This document shows positions 23,068-32,060 of a stretch of DNA of 64,000 nucleotides, piece by piece. The position numbers and the translations under genes were made by a program. This stretch comes from Planctomycetes bacterium B3_Pla (GTDB lineage: Bacteria; Planctomycetota; Phycisphaerae; Sedimentisphaerales; Anaerobacaceae), in assembly GCA_005223045.1 (NCBI GenBank), contig NJBM01000005.1:124001-188000 (forward strand). Reading direction: 5' to 3'. Numbering within the stretch: position 1 is the stretch's first letter; the number at the start of each line of letters is the position of its first letter. A model generated the notes under the pieces. That model worked only from the letters and a program-made list of their open reading frames with translations. It made no database searches and was not told where the DNA came from.

Positions 23068-23730
23068 TTATACGGACTTTTGGCCCCGATCAGTTGTTCG
23101 TACGCGCTGGCCGATTAGGCGACCGATTCTTATTGCTTCTTCCCATACTTCTTTCTGGTCCTCGACCCGTACGTATGGATAATCGGATGACCTGGCATCC
23201 GGGCCGTAACGTTTTCTTAATCCGCTCATCTCACATTCATCTCCCACACCACAGGTCAGGCAGGGAATGTTGCCCTTAATCATCACTTGCCCAATAAGCT
23301 CCATACGTTCCATGTCCTTCAACTGTATGGCCAATGATCTATTGACATTCTCCGCCGCATCGGGACTCAGGTAGGTTATAACCGTTGCACACAGCTTGCC
23401 CCTAAGCAAGTTGGTCACATGTCTCAGCGACCAGAATCTCTCAAGAAGCGCTTTTGTGAAACCGTCTATCTGTTTATAGGGAATATATGCGCCAATAATC
23501 AATGCCCTGGCTTTTTTGATTGTTTCTGCAAGTTCCGGAAAATCATCCTTAACTTTGCAGATGTTGTCCGGAACACACTTTTTACAGGCAAGGCAAGGTC
23601 TGATGTTAATTCGGCTCAGTTTCACAAATTCGAATTCCAGTTCGGTTGCATCCAATACGGCTTGAATAAGTCGGTCCGTGTTACTGTTTTCTATGGGACT
23701 CCCGGAAATTCCCAATACTTCAATACTCAT
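23068..23730 (-). CDS. Iron-sulfur flavoprotein / NADPH-dependent FMN reductase family
   Basis: A 220-residue flavodoxin-fold protein. MSIEVLGISGSPIENSNTDRL is the phosphate-binding loop for FMN. CLACKKCVPDNICKVKDDF is the compact Cys motif that holds a 4Fe-4S cluster in iron-sulfur flavoproteins. A later Cys group (IPCLTCGVGDECEM) is also present. AGGA eight bases before ATG supports the start. A role in electron transfer or flavin reduction in an anaerobe is the likely job; the partner is unknown. Confidence 0.85.
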   Translation of the reverse strand: MSIEVLGISGSPIENSNTDRLIQAVLDATELEFEFVKLSRINIRPCLACKKCVPDNICKVKDDFPELAETIKKARALIIGAYIPYKQIDGFTKALLERFWSLRHVTNLLRGKLCATVITYLSPDAAENVNRSLAIQLKDMERMELIGQVMIKGNIPCLTCGVGDECEMSGLRKRYGPDARSSDYPYVRVEDQKEVWEEAIRIGRLIGQRVRTTDRGQKSV

Positions 23731-23832
23731 TATGATGTTCCTGTCATTCTATTGAACCTTATAACGCCGCGGTTCAGGAGCGGCCCGCCAGGGACGTCTC
23801 ACTGGAACTGCTTGTTAAGCGATTTCTTGATT

Positions 23833-24225
23833 CTATGATTCCTTGCTACGCAGGACAAGTTCTCTCAGGACAACACTCGCTGTGCCCACTGCGAACATTC
23901 CGAAAACGATCAACATCGGACCCCGCCAATATACTGTGAGTGCTCCGGCCGAACAGCCAAGCAATGGCCAGATAAGAACCGCGGGAAATGTGGCTTTCCT
24001 CGTCACCGTTACTCGCTCATGAACGAAGACGCCTGTCGCGAATCCCATTGCTGTGGTAACGGGAGCTGCGATCCAAAAGAATCCTTTCATAAGAGGGCCG
24101 ATAGAATCTGCCATTAGAATAAAGAGACCCATCCAAACAAAATAGGTAATCCCGGCACAAACCAATGAAAGGATAATCCTGATGATCAATGACGACAGAT
24201 ATTGGATGCTCAGACGATCTTTCAT
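23833..24225 (-). CDS. Four-helix membrane protein, unknown
   Basis: 130 residues with four hydrophobic segments (about residues 12-35, 40-65, 80-98 and 103-122) and short polar ends. I recognise no family. No clear Shine-Dalgarno sequence precedes the ATG. A dispersed repeat copy lies just upstream. Confidence 0.6.
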   Translation of the reverse strand: MKDRLSIQYLSSLIIRIILSLVCAGITYFVWMGLFILMADSIGPLMKGFFWIAAPVTTAMGFATGVFVHERVTVTRKATFPAVLIWPLLGCSAGALTVYWRGPMLIVFGMFAVGTASVVLRELVLRSKES

Positions 24226-24240
24226 GGTGTCACTTACGCC

Positions 24241-24281
24241 TAACTATGTATATATGGTTTCCGTATAAGACTCCAAACCTC
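24241..24281 (+). repeat. Dispersed 40-bp repeat (copy 2)
   Basis: CTATGTATATATGGTTTCCG then TATAAGACTCCAAACCTC. It matches the copy at 25407-25445 and, inverted, that at 20461-20500. Confidence 0.65.
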
Positions 24282-24359
24282 TATGAGTGTCGGTATAACA
24301 CCCCTTCGCCCAAAGTCCATTCAACAACTTCAACTCTTTCATTAGCAATCACCAACGCC

Positions 24360-25394
24360 TTACGGCTTGCGCGTTTTGGCAAGGCCTGTTTGCCATTCTT
24401 TACCTTTTTTGCCTGCATAGAGCATGTAGTAGAAATCCCCGGCCTCGAAGACTTGAGGCGTGAGGATGCCGTCACAGTCCCACGCGTCGCGGTCGGCCGG
24501 TGGCGTGAAGATGGGATTGTGTGGATTAGGCTCGAAGTTGCGGAAGTCGCGGGTGCGGACATGCCCGATCCGCCAGACCTTGCCGTCGGACCCGCCGTAC
24601 AGGATATGGAAATACCGCGGCCCCTTGAAGATTTCCGCCTCGCGGACGCCGCTGCTGTCCCACGTTTGGCCGGTGCCTTTGAAGATGGGATTAGCGGGGT
24701 CTTTTGTGACGATCGCGGGATCGCTGGTCGGCGCGGTCGCGTGGCAGATGACCGGCGGGGCCGCCGATTCGCCCGTGTAGATGATGTGGATGGTATCACC
24801 TACGACAGCAACGGAGGGATGGGACGAGCCTTTTCGCTCGTGCTCGGTATCTGCGGCAATCACGGGAGTCGGCCGGACGCGTGTCCATCTGCCGAAATCT
24901 CCGTCGCCCACCAACAGGCCCGTCTGCTTGGGAACGCGCTTTTGCCTGCCGAGATAATAAACATAGAACCTGCGGTCGGCAGGATTCCAGAACGGGAAAG
25001 GGTATTCGGTCGCGAAATCGTCAAAACCTTCCTTTGAAGGCAACAGGACAGGGTTCCTCGGGTCGTGCTTAATCGTCGCGGGATCGCTCACGGGAGCAGT
25101 GCTGTGCATCAGCATCCAATAGTTGTCTTTTTTCCGTCTGGCCCACAAGTAATGAATAGTATCGCCGGCGACGATAGCATGGGCTGCTGCCGCCCACTCC
25201 GGCGGCTCGCAGTAAAACACCGGATTGCCTTTCCGGATCCGCTTGAAACTTGCGAACACATCGAACGATATGGCGTCCTGGGCTTTTGCTTCATCGCCTG
25301 GGTCCGGCTGCGGTCTGCAAAAAGCGGTGGAGGTCCGGAAAACAGCAATAGTGAGAATCCCAATCAGAATGACAAGTCTCATTGATCTGTTCAT
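24360..25394 (-). CDS. Secreted glycosidase-like five-bladed propeller (GH43/GH130-like)
   Basis: 344 residues with an N-terminal signal peptide (MRLVILIGILTIAVFRTSTAFC). The body shows repeating blades typical of GH43/32/68/130-like enzymes: HAIVAGDTIHYLWARRK, DFATEYPFPFWNPADRRFYVYYLG, HPSVAVVGDTIHIIYTGE, VREAEIFKGPRYFHILYGG, LTPQVFEAGDFYYMLYAGK. The DxD/E-type residues in blades are plausible catalytic positions, but I cannot assign a family or substrate. Likely periplasmic or external polysaccharide processing. No strong ribosome-binding site. Confidence 0.7.
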   Translation of the reverse strand: MNRSMRLVILIGILTIAVFRTSTAFCRPQPDPGDEAKAQDAISFDVFASFKRIRKGNPVFYCEPPEWAAAAHAIVAGDTIHYLWARRKKDNYWMLMHSTAPVSDPATIKHDPRNPVLLPSKEGFDDFATEYPFPFWNPADRRFYVYYLGRQKRVPKQTGLLVGDGDFGRWTRVRPTPVIAADTEHERKGSSHPSVAVVGDTIHIIYTGESAAPPVICHATAPTSDPAIVTKDPANPIFKGTGQTWDSSGVREAEIFKGPRYFHILYGGSDGKVWRIGHVRTRDFRNFEPNPHNPIFTPPADRDAWDCDGILTPQVFEAGDFYYMLYAGKKGKEWQTGLAKTRKP

Positions 25395-25406
25395 ATTATT
25401 TCATTC

Positions 25407-25445
25407 CCAACTATGTATATATGGTTTCCGCATAACATCCCGAAC
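25407..25445 (+). repeat. Dispersed 40-bp repeat (copy 3)
   Basis: CCAACTATGTATATATGG then TTTCCGCATAACATCCCGAAC. It lies just before the secreted glycosidase-like gene start, as copy 2 lies just before the four-helix protein start. Confidence 0.65.
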
Positions 25446-25550
25446 TTCACGTTATTGGGAGAAATTCCGTGCCGCTGCCGTGTTCTTACAAAATACAAAG
25501 AGACTTTGATCTGTCAAGAGATAAAACAACAGCCAAACAGGCGTTTGCGA

Positions 25551-25670
25551 CCATCCCCAAGCATGGCTCCCCGCCGTGCGGCGGCCCATGCTTGAGGCTG
25601 CCACCCATTTTCCTTCAATTGTGTTGAGTGGCAGCCTCATCCCGATTGTCTTTTATCGGGATGGGGATGG
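25551..25670. repeat. REP-like pair, outward arrangement
   Basis: Forward unit CCATCCCCAAGCATGG ... CTTGAGGCTGCCAC (25551-25604), with an internal GC-rich hairpin, and inverted unit GTGGCAGCCTCATCCCGAT ... ATCGGGATGGGGATGG (25628-25670). Same family as the pair at 458-543. Confidence 0.65.
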
Positions 25671-25849
25671 CTTTTCCTTGGCTAAACACGTACCCAGCTC
25701 CTTCGACTATGCTCAGGACATGTTTCGCAGGAATGACACGGCTCGGTTGAATCGCAGCGGAACACTTTATTCTATCCGTCGCTTTAGTCCGAAGATCTAT
25801 CCAACTCAAGACTCAAAACCAAGCACTTAAAACTGTGCCGTGAGGCGCC

Positions 25850-26533
25850 TCAGCTTCTCTTTTTGGCGGTGAGGAAGTCGACGGCTTTTTTGATGTTCTC
25901 GGCGGCGGAGATCAGGAACAATTCGTTGCCCTCATTGATTATTTGTTTGCCTCGCGGGATGGAGAATTCTTCGGTCTGCTGGTCGTAAACTGCGATGAAA
26001 GTACACTCGTGCGGGAAATGGCGGCTATCGACAATGTCCTTAACACTCTTGCCGGCGACCTTCGCCCCGTCAGGCACATTGACTATGAAGATGTCGGCCT
26101 TGCCGCCGCCGATGGTCGTAATTCGGCGCACTTCCGGGTTCTCGATATCCATCATCATCTGGCTGACCATCAGGTCGGTCACGCGGACAATCGAGCTAAC
26201 GCCGGCAATGATATAGGCGTTCTTATATGCCGGGTCCCTCATCCTGACTATGGTCGAGGGCACGTCGAAACTCTTGGCCAGTATCGCGCAGGCAAGATTG
26301 TCGGCGTCGCTGCCGGTTGCAGCTACCACGACGTCGGCCTTTCTGATGCCGGCCTCGGTGAGGGCCCGAATGTTTGTGACGCTTCCGTTAATCGCGACGA
26401 CCCCGGTTTCTGTGTACAGCTTGTCGCAGATATCCTTTTGATGCTCGACCAACACCACATCATGCTTGTTATCCAGCAGCCTGCGAACGAGACCTCCACC
26501 AACCATTCCGCCGCCTGCGATGAGGACATACAT
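25850..26533 (-). CDS. trkA: TrkA potassium-uptake regulatory subunit (RCK)
   Basis: 227 residues: one RCK_N Rossmann domain (MYVLIAGGGMVGGGLVRRLL, NAD-binding glycine motif; acidic end of beta-2 in VVLVEH) and one RCK_C domain from about residue 140. It gates the TrkH channel in response to nucleotide. AGGAG nine bases before ATG gives the start. It follows trkH on the same strand by a short gap, forming a trkH-trkA operon. The single N+C unit (rather than the doubled E. coli TrkA) is the common short form. Confidence 0.92.
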   Translation of the reverse strand: MYVLIAGGGMVGGGLVRRLLDNKHDVVLVEHQKDICDKLYTETGVVAINGSVTNIRALTEAGIRKADVVVAATGSDADNLACAILAKSFDVPSTIVRMRDPAYKNAYIIAGVSSIVRVTDLMVSQMMMDIENPEVRRITTIGGGKADIFIVNVPDGAKVAGKSVKDIVDSRHFPHECTFIAVYDQQTEEFSIPRGKQIINEGNELFLISAAENIKKAVDFLTAKKRS

Positions 26534-26590
26534 TCTTTACTATCTCCTAAAACTACGAATAATCCACTACTTTTCTTTTGCATCGGCCAT

Positions 26591-28117
26591 TTATCGCCAT
26601 GCCTTTCTGGAAAATAAGAGCAATACCGGCAATATCTCCAATCTTCCCGCCAACATGCCGAGAATATACGTGATTTTCACAACAGGGTGAATGTTTATCA
26701 TGTCGTCGGCCGATATGTAACAAGGTCCGATATTTCCCACGGCGGAGAACATCCCTGAGAACGATTCGAACGAGCCCAGGTTTGAAAACAGGGCCGTAAT
26801 TCCCCCGCCGAGCAGCACCAACACCATCCAGGTGAAAAACAGCGCGGCTACACGGTGGACTTCATCTTCCGGCACGGTTTTCTTATCGATGACCAGCGCC
26901 GTCGATGCTTTGACGGACGTTCTGATTTTGAAAAGCTCACTGAACATGAGCCGGTTGAGTATGGCGATCCTCAGAACCTTGAAGCCTCCGGAGGTCGAGC
27001 CGACGCAGCCGCCGATGACCATCATGGCCAGAAACAATTGCCTGGACAGCGCGCCGAAGAAATCAGAGCCGATGTCCTTTGTTCCAAAGCCCGTTGTAGT
27101 GAGAATGGACATGACCTGGAATATGCTGTGTCGGAATGATTCCTCGAAGTCGGCGAGCTTGACCGGTGTGCCGCGTGCAAACAGGGCGCTGAAAGCACCT
27201 GTCTGGTAGAGACGGTCGATCAATATGATCGCGGTGAATGCGGCAATAAGTCGCCACCAGTATCTGATCTCAGTGTTGTCCCAGAGCGCCCGAAAGTCTC
27301 TGGTCAGAACGCGATAATGAACGAGGAAATTGATTCCGCCCAACATCATGAAAAATGTCAGGGTATATTGTATCAGCCTGTAATTTGGATGGTTTGTCGA
27401 ACCGTAGAATGCGATGTTCTGGTCGTGCGGCGAGAAGCCGCCGGTGGATAAAGCGGTCAGGGCGTGACAGACGGCATCGAAGAGCGGCATCTTTTCAATT
27501 GCGAGAATCGCCGCGGCCAGGACCGTGAACATTGCATATATTGCCCAGAGTATGCGGAGAGTGTTGAACAATCCCGGTGCGAGCCTGCCGGAAGAAATCT
27601 TGTGGCTCTCTGCTCCGAACATGTGATGGGCCCCGCCGGCCTGAGATATTATCATCAGAAAAAAGGAGAGTATGCCTACGCCGCCCAGCCACTGTGTCAG
27701 CGCCCGCCAGAAGAGTATGCTCCTCGGCATCTCATCGAGCCCGGAAAAAACCGTAATGCCTGTGGTGGTGAAGCCGCTCATTGCCTCGAAGTAGGCATCG
27801 AGGCAGCTCGAACCGAGGGCAATCACGAACGGCAGTGCTCCGACCGCCGAGACAAGAAGCCAGCCGAGAGCACAGATAAGCATGGAACCGGTTGTATCGA
27901 GCGTTTCGGATTTGAACTTGATCCGCAAAGTCAATCCGAGGGAAAACGAGGTTACCGCTGCGATAACAAAAGCGGCTACAGTAAGCCGGCCGTCGCCTCT
28001 TTGCCCCCAGTAAATAAGAGCCGGTATCAGCGGAAACAGCAGAATAAAGCCCAATATTTCCAGCAGACTCCCGACAAAATGGAATATGCAATTGACTCGT
28101 CGAAATCCATTTCGCAT
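26591..28117 (-). CDS. trkH: TrkH-family potassium uptake channel
   Basis: About 508 residues with multiple membrane helices. The four selectivity-filter segments are visible: SGFTTTGITVF, LSTGGFSPHD, LTTTGFGTKD and SAVGNIGPCY, each with the conserved Gly. GGAG six bases before MRNGFRRVNC supports this Met over a GTG four codons earlier. It works with the RCK subunit encoded immediately downstream. Confidence 0.93.
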   Translation of the reverse strand: MRNGFRRVNCIFHFVGSLLEILGFILLFPLIPALIYWGQRGDGRLTVAAFVIAAVTSFSLGLTLRIKFKSETLDTTGSMLICALGWLLVSAVGALPFVIALGSSCLDAYFEAMSGFTTTGITVFSGLDEMPRSILFWRALTQWLGGVGILSFFLMIISQAGGAHHMFGAESHKISSGRLAPGLFNTLRILWAIYAMFTVLAAAILAIEKMPLFDAVCHALTALSTGGFSPHDQNIAFYGSTNHPNYRLIQYTLTFFMMLGGINFLVHYRVLTRDFRALWDNTEIRYWWRLIAAFTAIILIDRLYQTGAFSALFARGTPVKLADFEESFRHSIFQVMSILTTTGFGTKDIGSDFFGALSRQLFLAMMVIGGCVGSTSGGFKVLRIAILNRLMFSELFKIRTSVKASTALVIDKKTVPEDEVHRVAALFFTWMVLVLLGGGITALFSNLGSFESFSGMFSAVGNIGPCYISADDMINIHPVVKITYILGMLAGRLEILPVLLLFSRKAWR

Positions 28118-28271
28118 TCGCGACTCCACATTACAGTGTCAGTTAGGCCTCTTTCAAGCAGTCCAGCCCCATATACTTTGTGGCTGATCCTGGAATCAAC
28201 CCTACCTACATTATCGTCCGGAGCCCTTTGACATAATGAGCACAAAAGCCCGCGAACGGGTAGATTTTGGG

Positions 28272-28300
28272 CTTTCGTTTTTGTGGTTCTTGCATATAAT
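28272..28300 (+). promoter_or_regulatory. Promoter-like site before the AAA ATPase
   Basis: CTTTCG, 17 bases, TATAAT, preceded by TTTTGGG. The same arrangement (TTTGGG-CTTTCA, 17 bases, TATAAT) precedes the PEGA lipoprotein gene. The two copies also share TTCTTGC in the spacer. Confidence 0.5.
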
Positions 28301-28378
28301 AAGGTTACTAATCCGGGTCAGGCAATTTAAGAGGAACCAAAGCGAAATGAAGCAACATGGTTCCTGGAACAGCATCAA

Positions 28379-29866
28379 ATGGATGATACCGAGCAAATTC
28401 GACAACTCATCGAGGACGGCTATTGCTGCATATCTATAGTCACCCATGAAGAGCAGTATGCGCTGCAAATACTGCGCGAGGTGGCGATCGATCTGGGGCG
28501 TGAGATGTTGATATGGTCCGTTGCCGGCGGCGTCAGGAAGGGGATACTGCCCGACAGTCTTTTTGTGGACAATACCGAGACACCCGCTACCGGACTCTAT
28601 CACCTTGCCGATGCCGAGCCGCATTCTATATGTGTCACTCTCGATCTTGCCGAGCATCTTAAAGGAGGACTGACGCTGCGGGCCTGGCGCGATCTTATCG
28701 ACAGCTTCGATAAAAATCGCAGCACACTTGTGATGATCGACAACGGGGATACACTGCCTGAAGTTGCCAAGTCCTACACGAGGCGTTTTGAGATATCCTT
28801 TCCGGATGAAAAGGAATTAAAGGATCTTACTCGAAAGACTCTACAGCGATTCCACCGCTATAATCCCATCGAGGTTGCTATCACACAAAAGGGCCTGGAC
28901 ACGATTGTCCGCAACCTCCGCGGGCTGAGCCGCCGTCAGGCCGAGCGCATCATCATCGATACTGTCGCCGGTGATAAACGGTTCGACGACGATGACATAA
29001 ACACGGTAATCGCAGGCAAGCGGCGGATGCTTCACCGGGACAGCCTGCTCGAGTACATCGAGACGCCGCTTGATCTGAGTGAGATCGGCGGCATGAGACG
29101 ACTGAAAAGATGGCTCAACCAGCGTCAGGACTCATTCGCCCCCAAAGCGGTTGAGTTTGGCCTCGCCCCTCCCAAGGGTGTACTGATGCTTGGCGTACAA
29201 GGCGCCGGCAAGAGTCTATGCGCCAAGGCAATCTCCGCCGCCTGGCAACAGCCGCTGCTCAGATTGGATCCTGGCACTCTATACAACAGCTACATTGGCA
29301 ATTCCGAGCGCAACCTTCGCCAGGCGCTCAAACAGTGTGAGATGATGTCGCCGGTGATATTGTGGATCGACGAGATCGAGAAGGGTTTTGCCTCGGCCGC
29401 CAGCCAAAGCACCGATGGCGGCTTGTCCAAGAGGCTGTTCGGCACACTTCTGACCTGGATGCAGGAGCGGCAGGCGCCGGTGTTCGTGGCGGCAACGGCC
29501 AATGATATCGAGGCTTTGCCCCCCGAACTGCTGCGCAAGGGCCGATTCGACGAAATATTCTTTGTTGACCTGCCCAAACCGGACGTGCGGCAAGAGATAT
29601 TCGCCATTCATCTGAAAAAACGCAAGAGGCTCGCCGAGAAGTTCGATCTGGATGTCCTGGCCGACGCATCCGAAGGTTACAGCGGCTCTGAGATCGAACA
29701 GGCGGTTGTTTCCGCCCTGCATGAGGCGTATGCGGGCAAAACCGGTCTGGACACAGAGCGGATTCTATCAGCTCTGAACGGCTCGCCGCCCCTTTCGGTG
29801 ACGCTGGCCGAGCGTATCCAGGCTCTGCGTGCCTGGGCCGAGGGCAGGTGCGTACCGGCTGATTGA
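28379..29866 (+). CDS. Ycf46-like AAA+ ATPase
   Basis: 495 residues. The first 230 form the N-terminal domain seen in Ycf46-type proteins (DNGDTLPEVAKSYTRRFEISFPDEKEL). The AAA+ module has Walker A GVQGAGKS near residue 272, Walker B VILWIDEIE near 325, sensor Asn in VAATAND near 380 and an Arg finger in LRKGRFDE. The lid carries SEGYSGSEIEQAV. The family is widespread in cyanobacteria and planctomycetes; its cellular role is not settled. No protease domain, so not FtsH. Confidence 0.88.
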   Translation: MDDTEQIRQLIEDGYCCISIVTHEEQYALQILREVAIDLGREMLIWSVAGGVRKGILPDSLFVDNTETPATGLYHLADAEPHSICVTLDLAEHLKGGLTLRAWRDLIDSFDKNRSTLVMIDNGDTLPEVAKSYTRRFEISFPDEKELKDLTRKTLQRFHRYNPIEVAITQKGLDTIVRNLRGLSRRQAERIIIDTVAGDKRFDDDDINTVIAGKRRMLHRDSLLEYIETPLDLSEIGGMRRLKRWLNQRQDSFAPKAVEFGLAPPKGVLMLGVQGAGKSLCAKAISAAWQQPLLRLDPGTLYNSYIGNSERNLRQALKQCEMMSPVILWIDEIEKGFASAASQSTDGGLSKRLFGTLLTWMQERQAPVFVAATANDIEALPPELLRKGRFDEIFFVDLPKPDVRQEIFAIHLKKRKRLAEKFDLDVLADASEGYSGSEIEQAVVSALHEAYAGKTGLDTERILSALNGSPPLSVTLAERIQALRAWAEGRCVPAD

Positions 29867-29889
29867 AAAACGCACCGGCAAGCTTTGGG

Positions 29890-29918
29890 CTTTCATATTC
29901 TTGCTCTTTCCATATAAT
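29890..29918 (+). promoter_or_regulatory. Promoter-like site before the PEGA lipoprotein
   Basis: CTTTCA, 17 bases, TATAAT, twin of the site before the AAA ATPase. It lies about 40 bases before the ATG. Confidence 0.5.
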
Positions 29919-29960
29919 AGGCCGCCGGCAAAGTTTTTACTTGCAGTAAGGATATTAGAT

Positions 29961-30365
29961 ATGGCACAACGCAATTCACTCAGCCTGTCGGCCATCTGCC
30001 TGTTGGCGAGTCTGTTTCTCGGCGGGTGTGTCGAACGCCGGCTGACAATCAAGACTGAGCCGCAGGGGGCGCTGGTCGCGCTAAATGATGAAGAAATCGG
30101 CGAATCTCCAGTCACTGTCAATTTCAACTGGTACGGCGACTACTGCGTCAGGATCAGCAAGCAAGGCTATGAGACCCTGAATACGCACCGAGAGCTAAAA
30201 GGCCCCTGGTACGACGGTTTTCCTTTCGATTTCTTCGCTCAGATAGTCAATCCGAACAGGATCGTGGATTCGTACGAATGGACGTTTGAGCTTGCGCCCA
30301 GGCGTCAGATCAGCCGGGAAGAACTGATCCGAAACGCCCGTGAATTAGAGAAGCAGTTGCAGTAG
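29961..30365 (+). CDS. PEGA-domain lipoprotein
   Basis: 134 residues. The signal peptide ends in the lipobox LFLGGC (Cys near residue 23). Then RRLTIKTEPQGALVALNDEEIGESPVTVNF is a PEGA domain, a beta fold found on surface or periplasmic lipoproteins. AAGGA eight bases before ATG fixes the start; the open frame extends upstream without support. It ends six bases before the symporter's Shine-Dalgarno/start region, so the two may be co-transcribed. Confidence 0.85.
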   Translation: MAQRNSLSLSAICLLASLFLGGCVERRLTIKTEPQGALVALNDEEIGESPVTVNFNWYGDYCVRISKQGYETLNTHRELKGPWYDGFPFDFFAQIVNPNRIVDSYEWTFELAPRRQISREELIRNARELEKQLQ

Positions 30366-30376
30366 AGGAGTTGTTT

Positions 30377-31648
30377 TTGAAACTGAAGGCGTCCACTCAA
30401 ATTCTGGCTGCCATGGTCCTGGGAGTGGTGGTTGGGCTGCTGCTGGGGTATTTTGGGGGCGCCGCGCAGTACGAAGAGACGGCATACGCAAAGATCGCCG
30501 GCAATCTGCTGGAGAAGCTCGACTTTGTAGGAAGTATGTTTATCCGGCTTCTCAAAATGATCATTATCCCGTTGATCGTGGCGTCGTTGGTTTCCGGGGT
30601 GGCGAGTCTTGGCGATGCGCGCAGTCTGGGGCGACTCGGGGGAAAGACGTTCTTGTACTATATGTGCACCACGGCCATAGCCGTTGCTATAGGCTTGGTG
30701 CTCGTAAACGTCGTTAAGCCCGGCGAGCGTTTTGATCCTGAAAACGCGCCGAAGACTGCCGTAGCGACAGAGAGCGAGCCTCCAAGCATCATGTCTATTT
30801 TGGAGGACATCGTCCCTGAGAACATCGTGGACGCGATGGCCAGGAGCAGTGTGCTGTCGGTAATCTTCTTCTCGATCCTTCTTGGAACGGCTATCATCAG
30901 CGTAGGTGAAAAGGCCCGACCGCTGGCAGCCTTCTTCGAGTCGCTAAACGCGGTGATTATGAAGATTGTCGGATGGATCATGGCGCTGGCGCCCATCGGT
31001 GTGTTCGCACTGATGGCAAAGATGGTCGGCACATTAGGATTGTCGGTCATGAAGCCGCTGGCTTTTCACATGCTTACAGTTATCCTGGGGCTGGCCTTAC
31101 ACGCGGTCATAGTCCTGCCGTTGCTGCTGAAAGTCTTTGCTCGCTACTCACCCGTGCGGTTCATCAAAGACATGTTCAGCGCCGTGTTGACCGCTTTTAG
31201 CACCGCCAGCAGTTCCGCGACCCTGCCGATCACAATGGAGTGCGTGGAAAAGAACGCGGGCGTTTCCAATCGCGTGGCGAGCTTTGTCCTGCCGCTGGGG
31301 GCCACCGTCAACATGGACGGCACGGCCCTGTACGAGGCGGTCGCCGCCATGTTTATCGCCCAGGCGTACGGGATTGATCTCAACCTCGGTCAGCAACTGG
31401 TCATCATGCTCACGGCGACGCTCGCCTCGATAGGGGCGGCGGCCATCCCCAGCGCCGCTCTGGTAACAATGGTCATCGTTTTGCGTTCCGTGAATCTTCC
31501 CATGGAGGGTATCGGCATGATCTGGGCGGTGGACCGAATCCTGGACATGTTCCGGACCGCAGTAAATGTCTGGGGCGACAGTTGCGGCACAGCCATAGTC
31601 GCCCGGCTGGAAGGCGAACGATTAAACAAGCAAGCCGCCACGGACTGA
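30377..31648 (+). CDS. Proton/sodium-dicarboxylate or glutamate symporter (DAACS family)
   Basis: About 423 residues with eight transmembrane segments and two re-entrant loops. Signatures: STASSSATLPITMECVEKNAGVSN and LPLGATVNMDGTALYEAVAAMFIAQ (substrate and sodium sites), and GIPSAALVTMVIVL in the form AIPSAALVTM. I place the start at the second TTG because GAGGAG sits six bases before it. Substrate (glutamate, aspartate or C4-dicarboxylate) cannot be told from sequence alone. Confidence 0.92.
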   Translation: MKLKASTQILAAMVLGVVVGLLLGYFGGAAQYEETAYAKIAGNLLEKLDFVGSMFIRLLKMIIIPLIVASLVSGVASLGDARSLGRLGGKTFLYYMCTTAIAVAIGLVLVNVVKPGERFDPENAPKTAVATESEPPSIMSILEDIVPENIVDAMARSSVLSVIFFSILLGTAIISVGEKARPLAAFFESLNAVIMKIVGWIMALAPIGVFALMAKMVGTLGLSVMKPLAFHMLTVILGLALHAVIVLPLLLKVFARYSPVRFIKDMFSAVLTAFSTASSSATLPITMECVEKNAGVSNRVASFVLPLGATVNMDGTALYEAVAAMFIAQAYGIDLNLGQQLVIMLTATLASIGAAAIPSAALVTMVIVLRSVNLPMEGIGMIWAVDRILDMFRTAVNVWGDSCGTAIVARLEGERLNKQAATD

Positions 31649-31790
31649 TTCGGCCGGACACAGGATGGTGTCGCTTGATGAAGCAGATTCTCTATTTGCT
31701 GCGCGGATCCAATGGTTCAATTGGGACAGAACGACGGCGCTGAGTATGTCCCGTGCCGCGTCGCAGATTGCCAATCTGTTGCTTTTCTTG

Positions 31791-31818
31791 TTGACGTATC
31801 GCCGATATCGGTTAAGAT
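31791..31818 (+). promoter_or_regulatory. Possible promoter of the nucleotidyltransferase pair
   Basis: TTGACG, 16 bases containing the palindrome CGATATCG, then TAAGAT. The palindrome in the spacer could be an operator. Weak support. Confidence 0.3.
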
Positions 31819-31868
31819 TTTAATGGAATTCGGTCAAGTCGAATTACGTATTGCCCGAAAGGCATCCT

Positions 31869-32060
31869 ATGGCTATTCTAAAGCTGGACAAACATGATGA
31901 GAACAAGGAAATCGAATTTGAATTGGATTACCTTATGTCTTTGACAACCAGCCAGCGGTTTCAGATGATGTTCGCAAAAACCCGGGAAATGTTGAGTCTG
32001 CGCAGAAGAAGAAATGCAAACAGAGCAGTTACTAAAGTTGTTAAAAGAGAACAAGGTTAA
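31869..32060 (+). CDS. Small protein overlapping a nucleotidyltransferase gene
   Basis: 63 residues, acidic then very basic at the C-terminus (REMLSLRRRRNANRAVTKVVK). AAAGG six bases before ATG supports the start. Its last 47 bases overlap the next gene in another frame. The tight overlap suggests a co-translated pair, perhaps a toxin-antitoxin-like or partner protein. No family recognised. Confidence 0.6.
   Translation: MAILKLDKHDENKEIEFELDYLMSLTTSQRFQMMFAKTREMLSLRRRRNANRAVTKVVKREQG

Larger units (their letters stand above)
25395..25849. other. Repeat-filled gap
   Basis: No gene. It holds the third 40-bp dispersed repeat, a REP-like pair, and the word CTTCGACTATGCTCAGGAC, a form of a CTTCGGC..GCTCAGG repeat common in environmental bacterial genomes. 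Confidence 0.6.

Noticed and set aside
24189..25037. 282-codon plus-strand frame opposite the glycosidase-like gene
   Set aside because: Runs through a dispersed repeat and antisense to a signal-peptide-bearing propeller protein.
27464..28231. 255-codon plus-strand frame opposite trkH
   Set aside because: Antisense to the selectivity-filter-containing trkH; very polar, no start signal.
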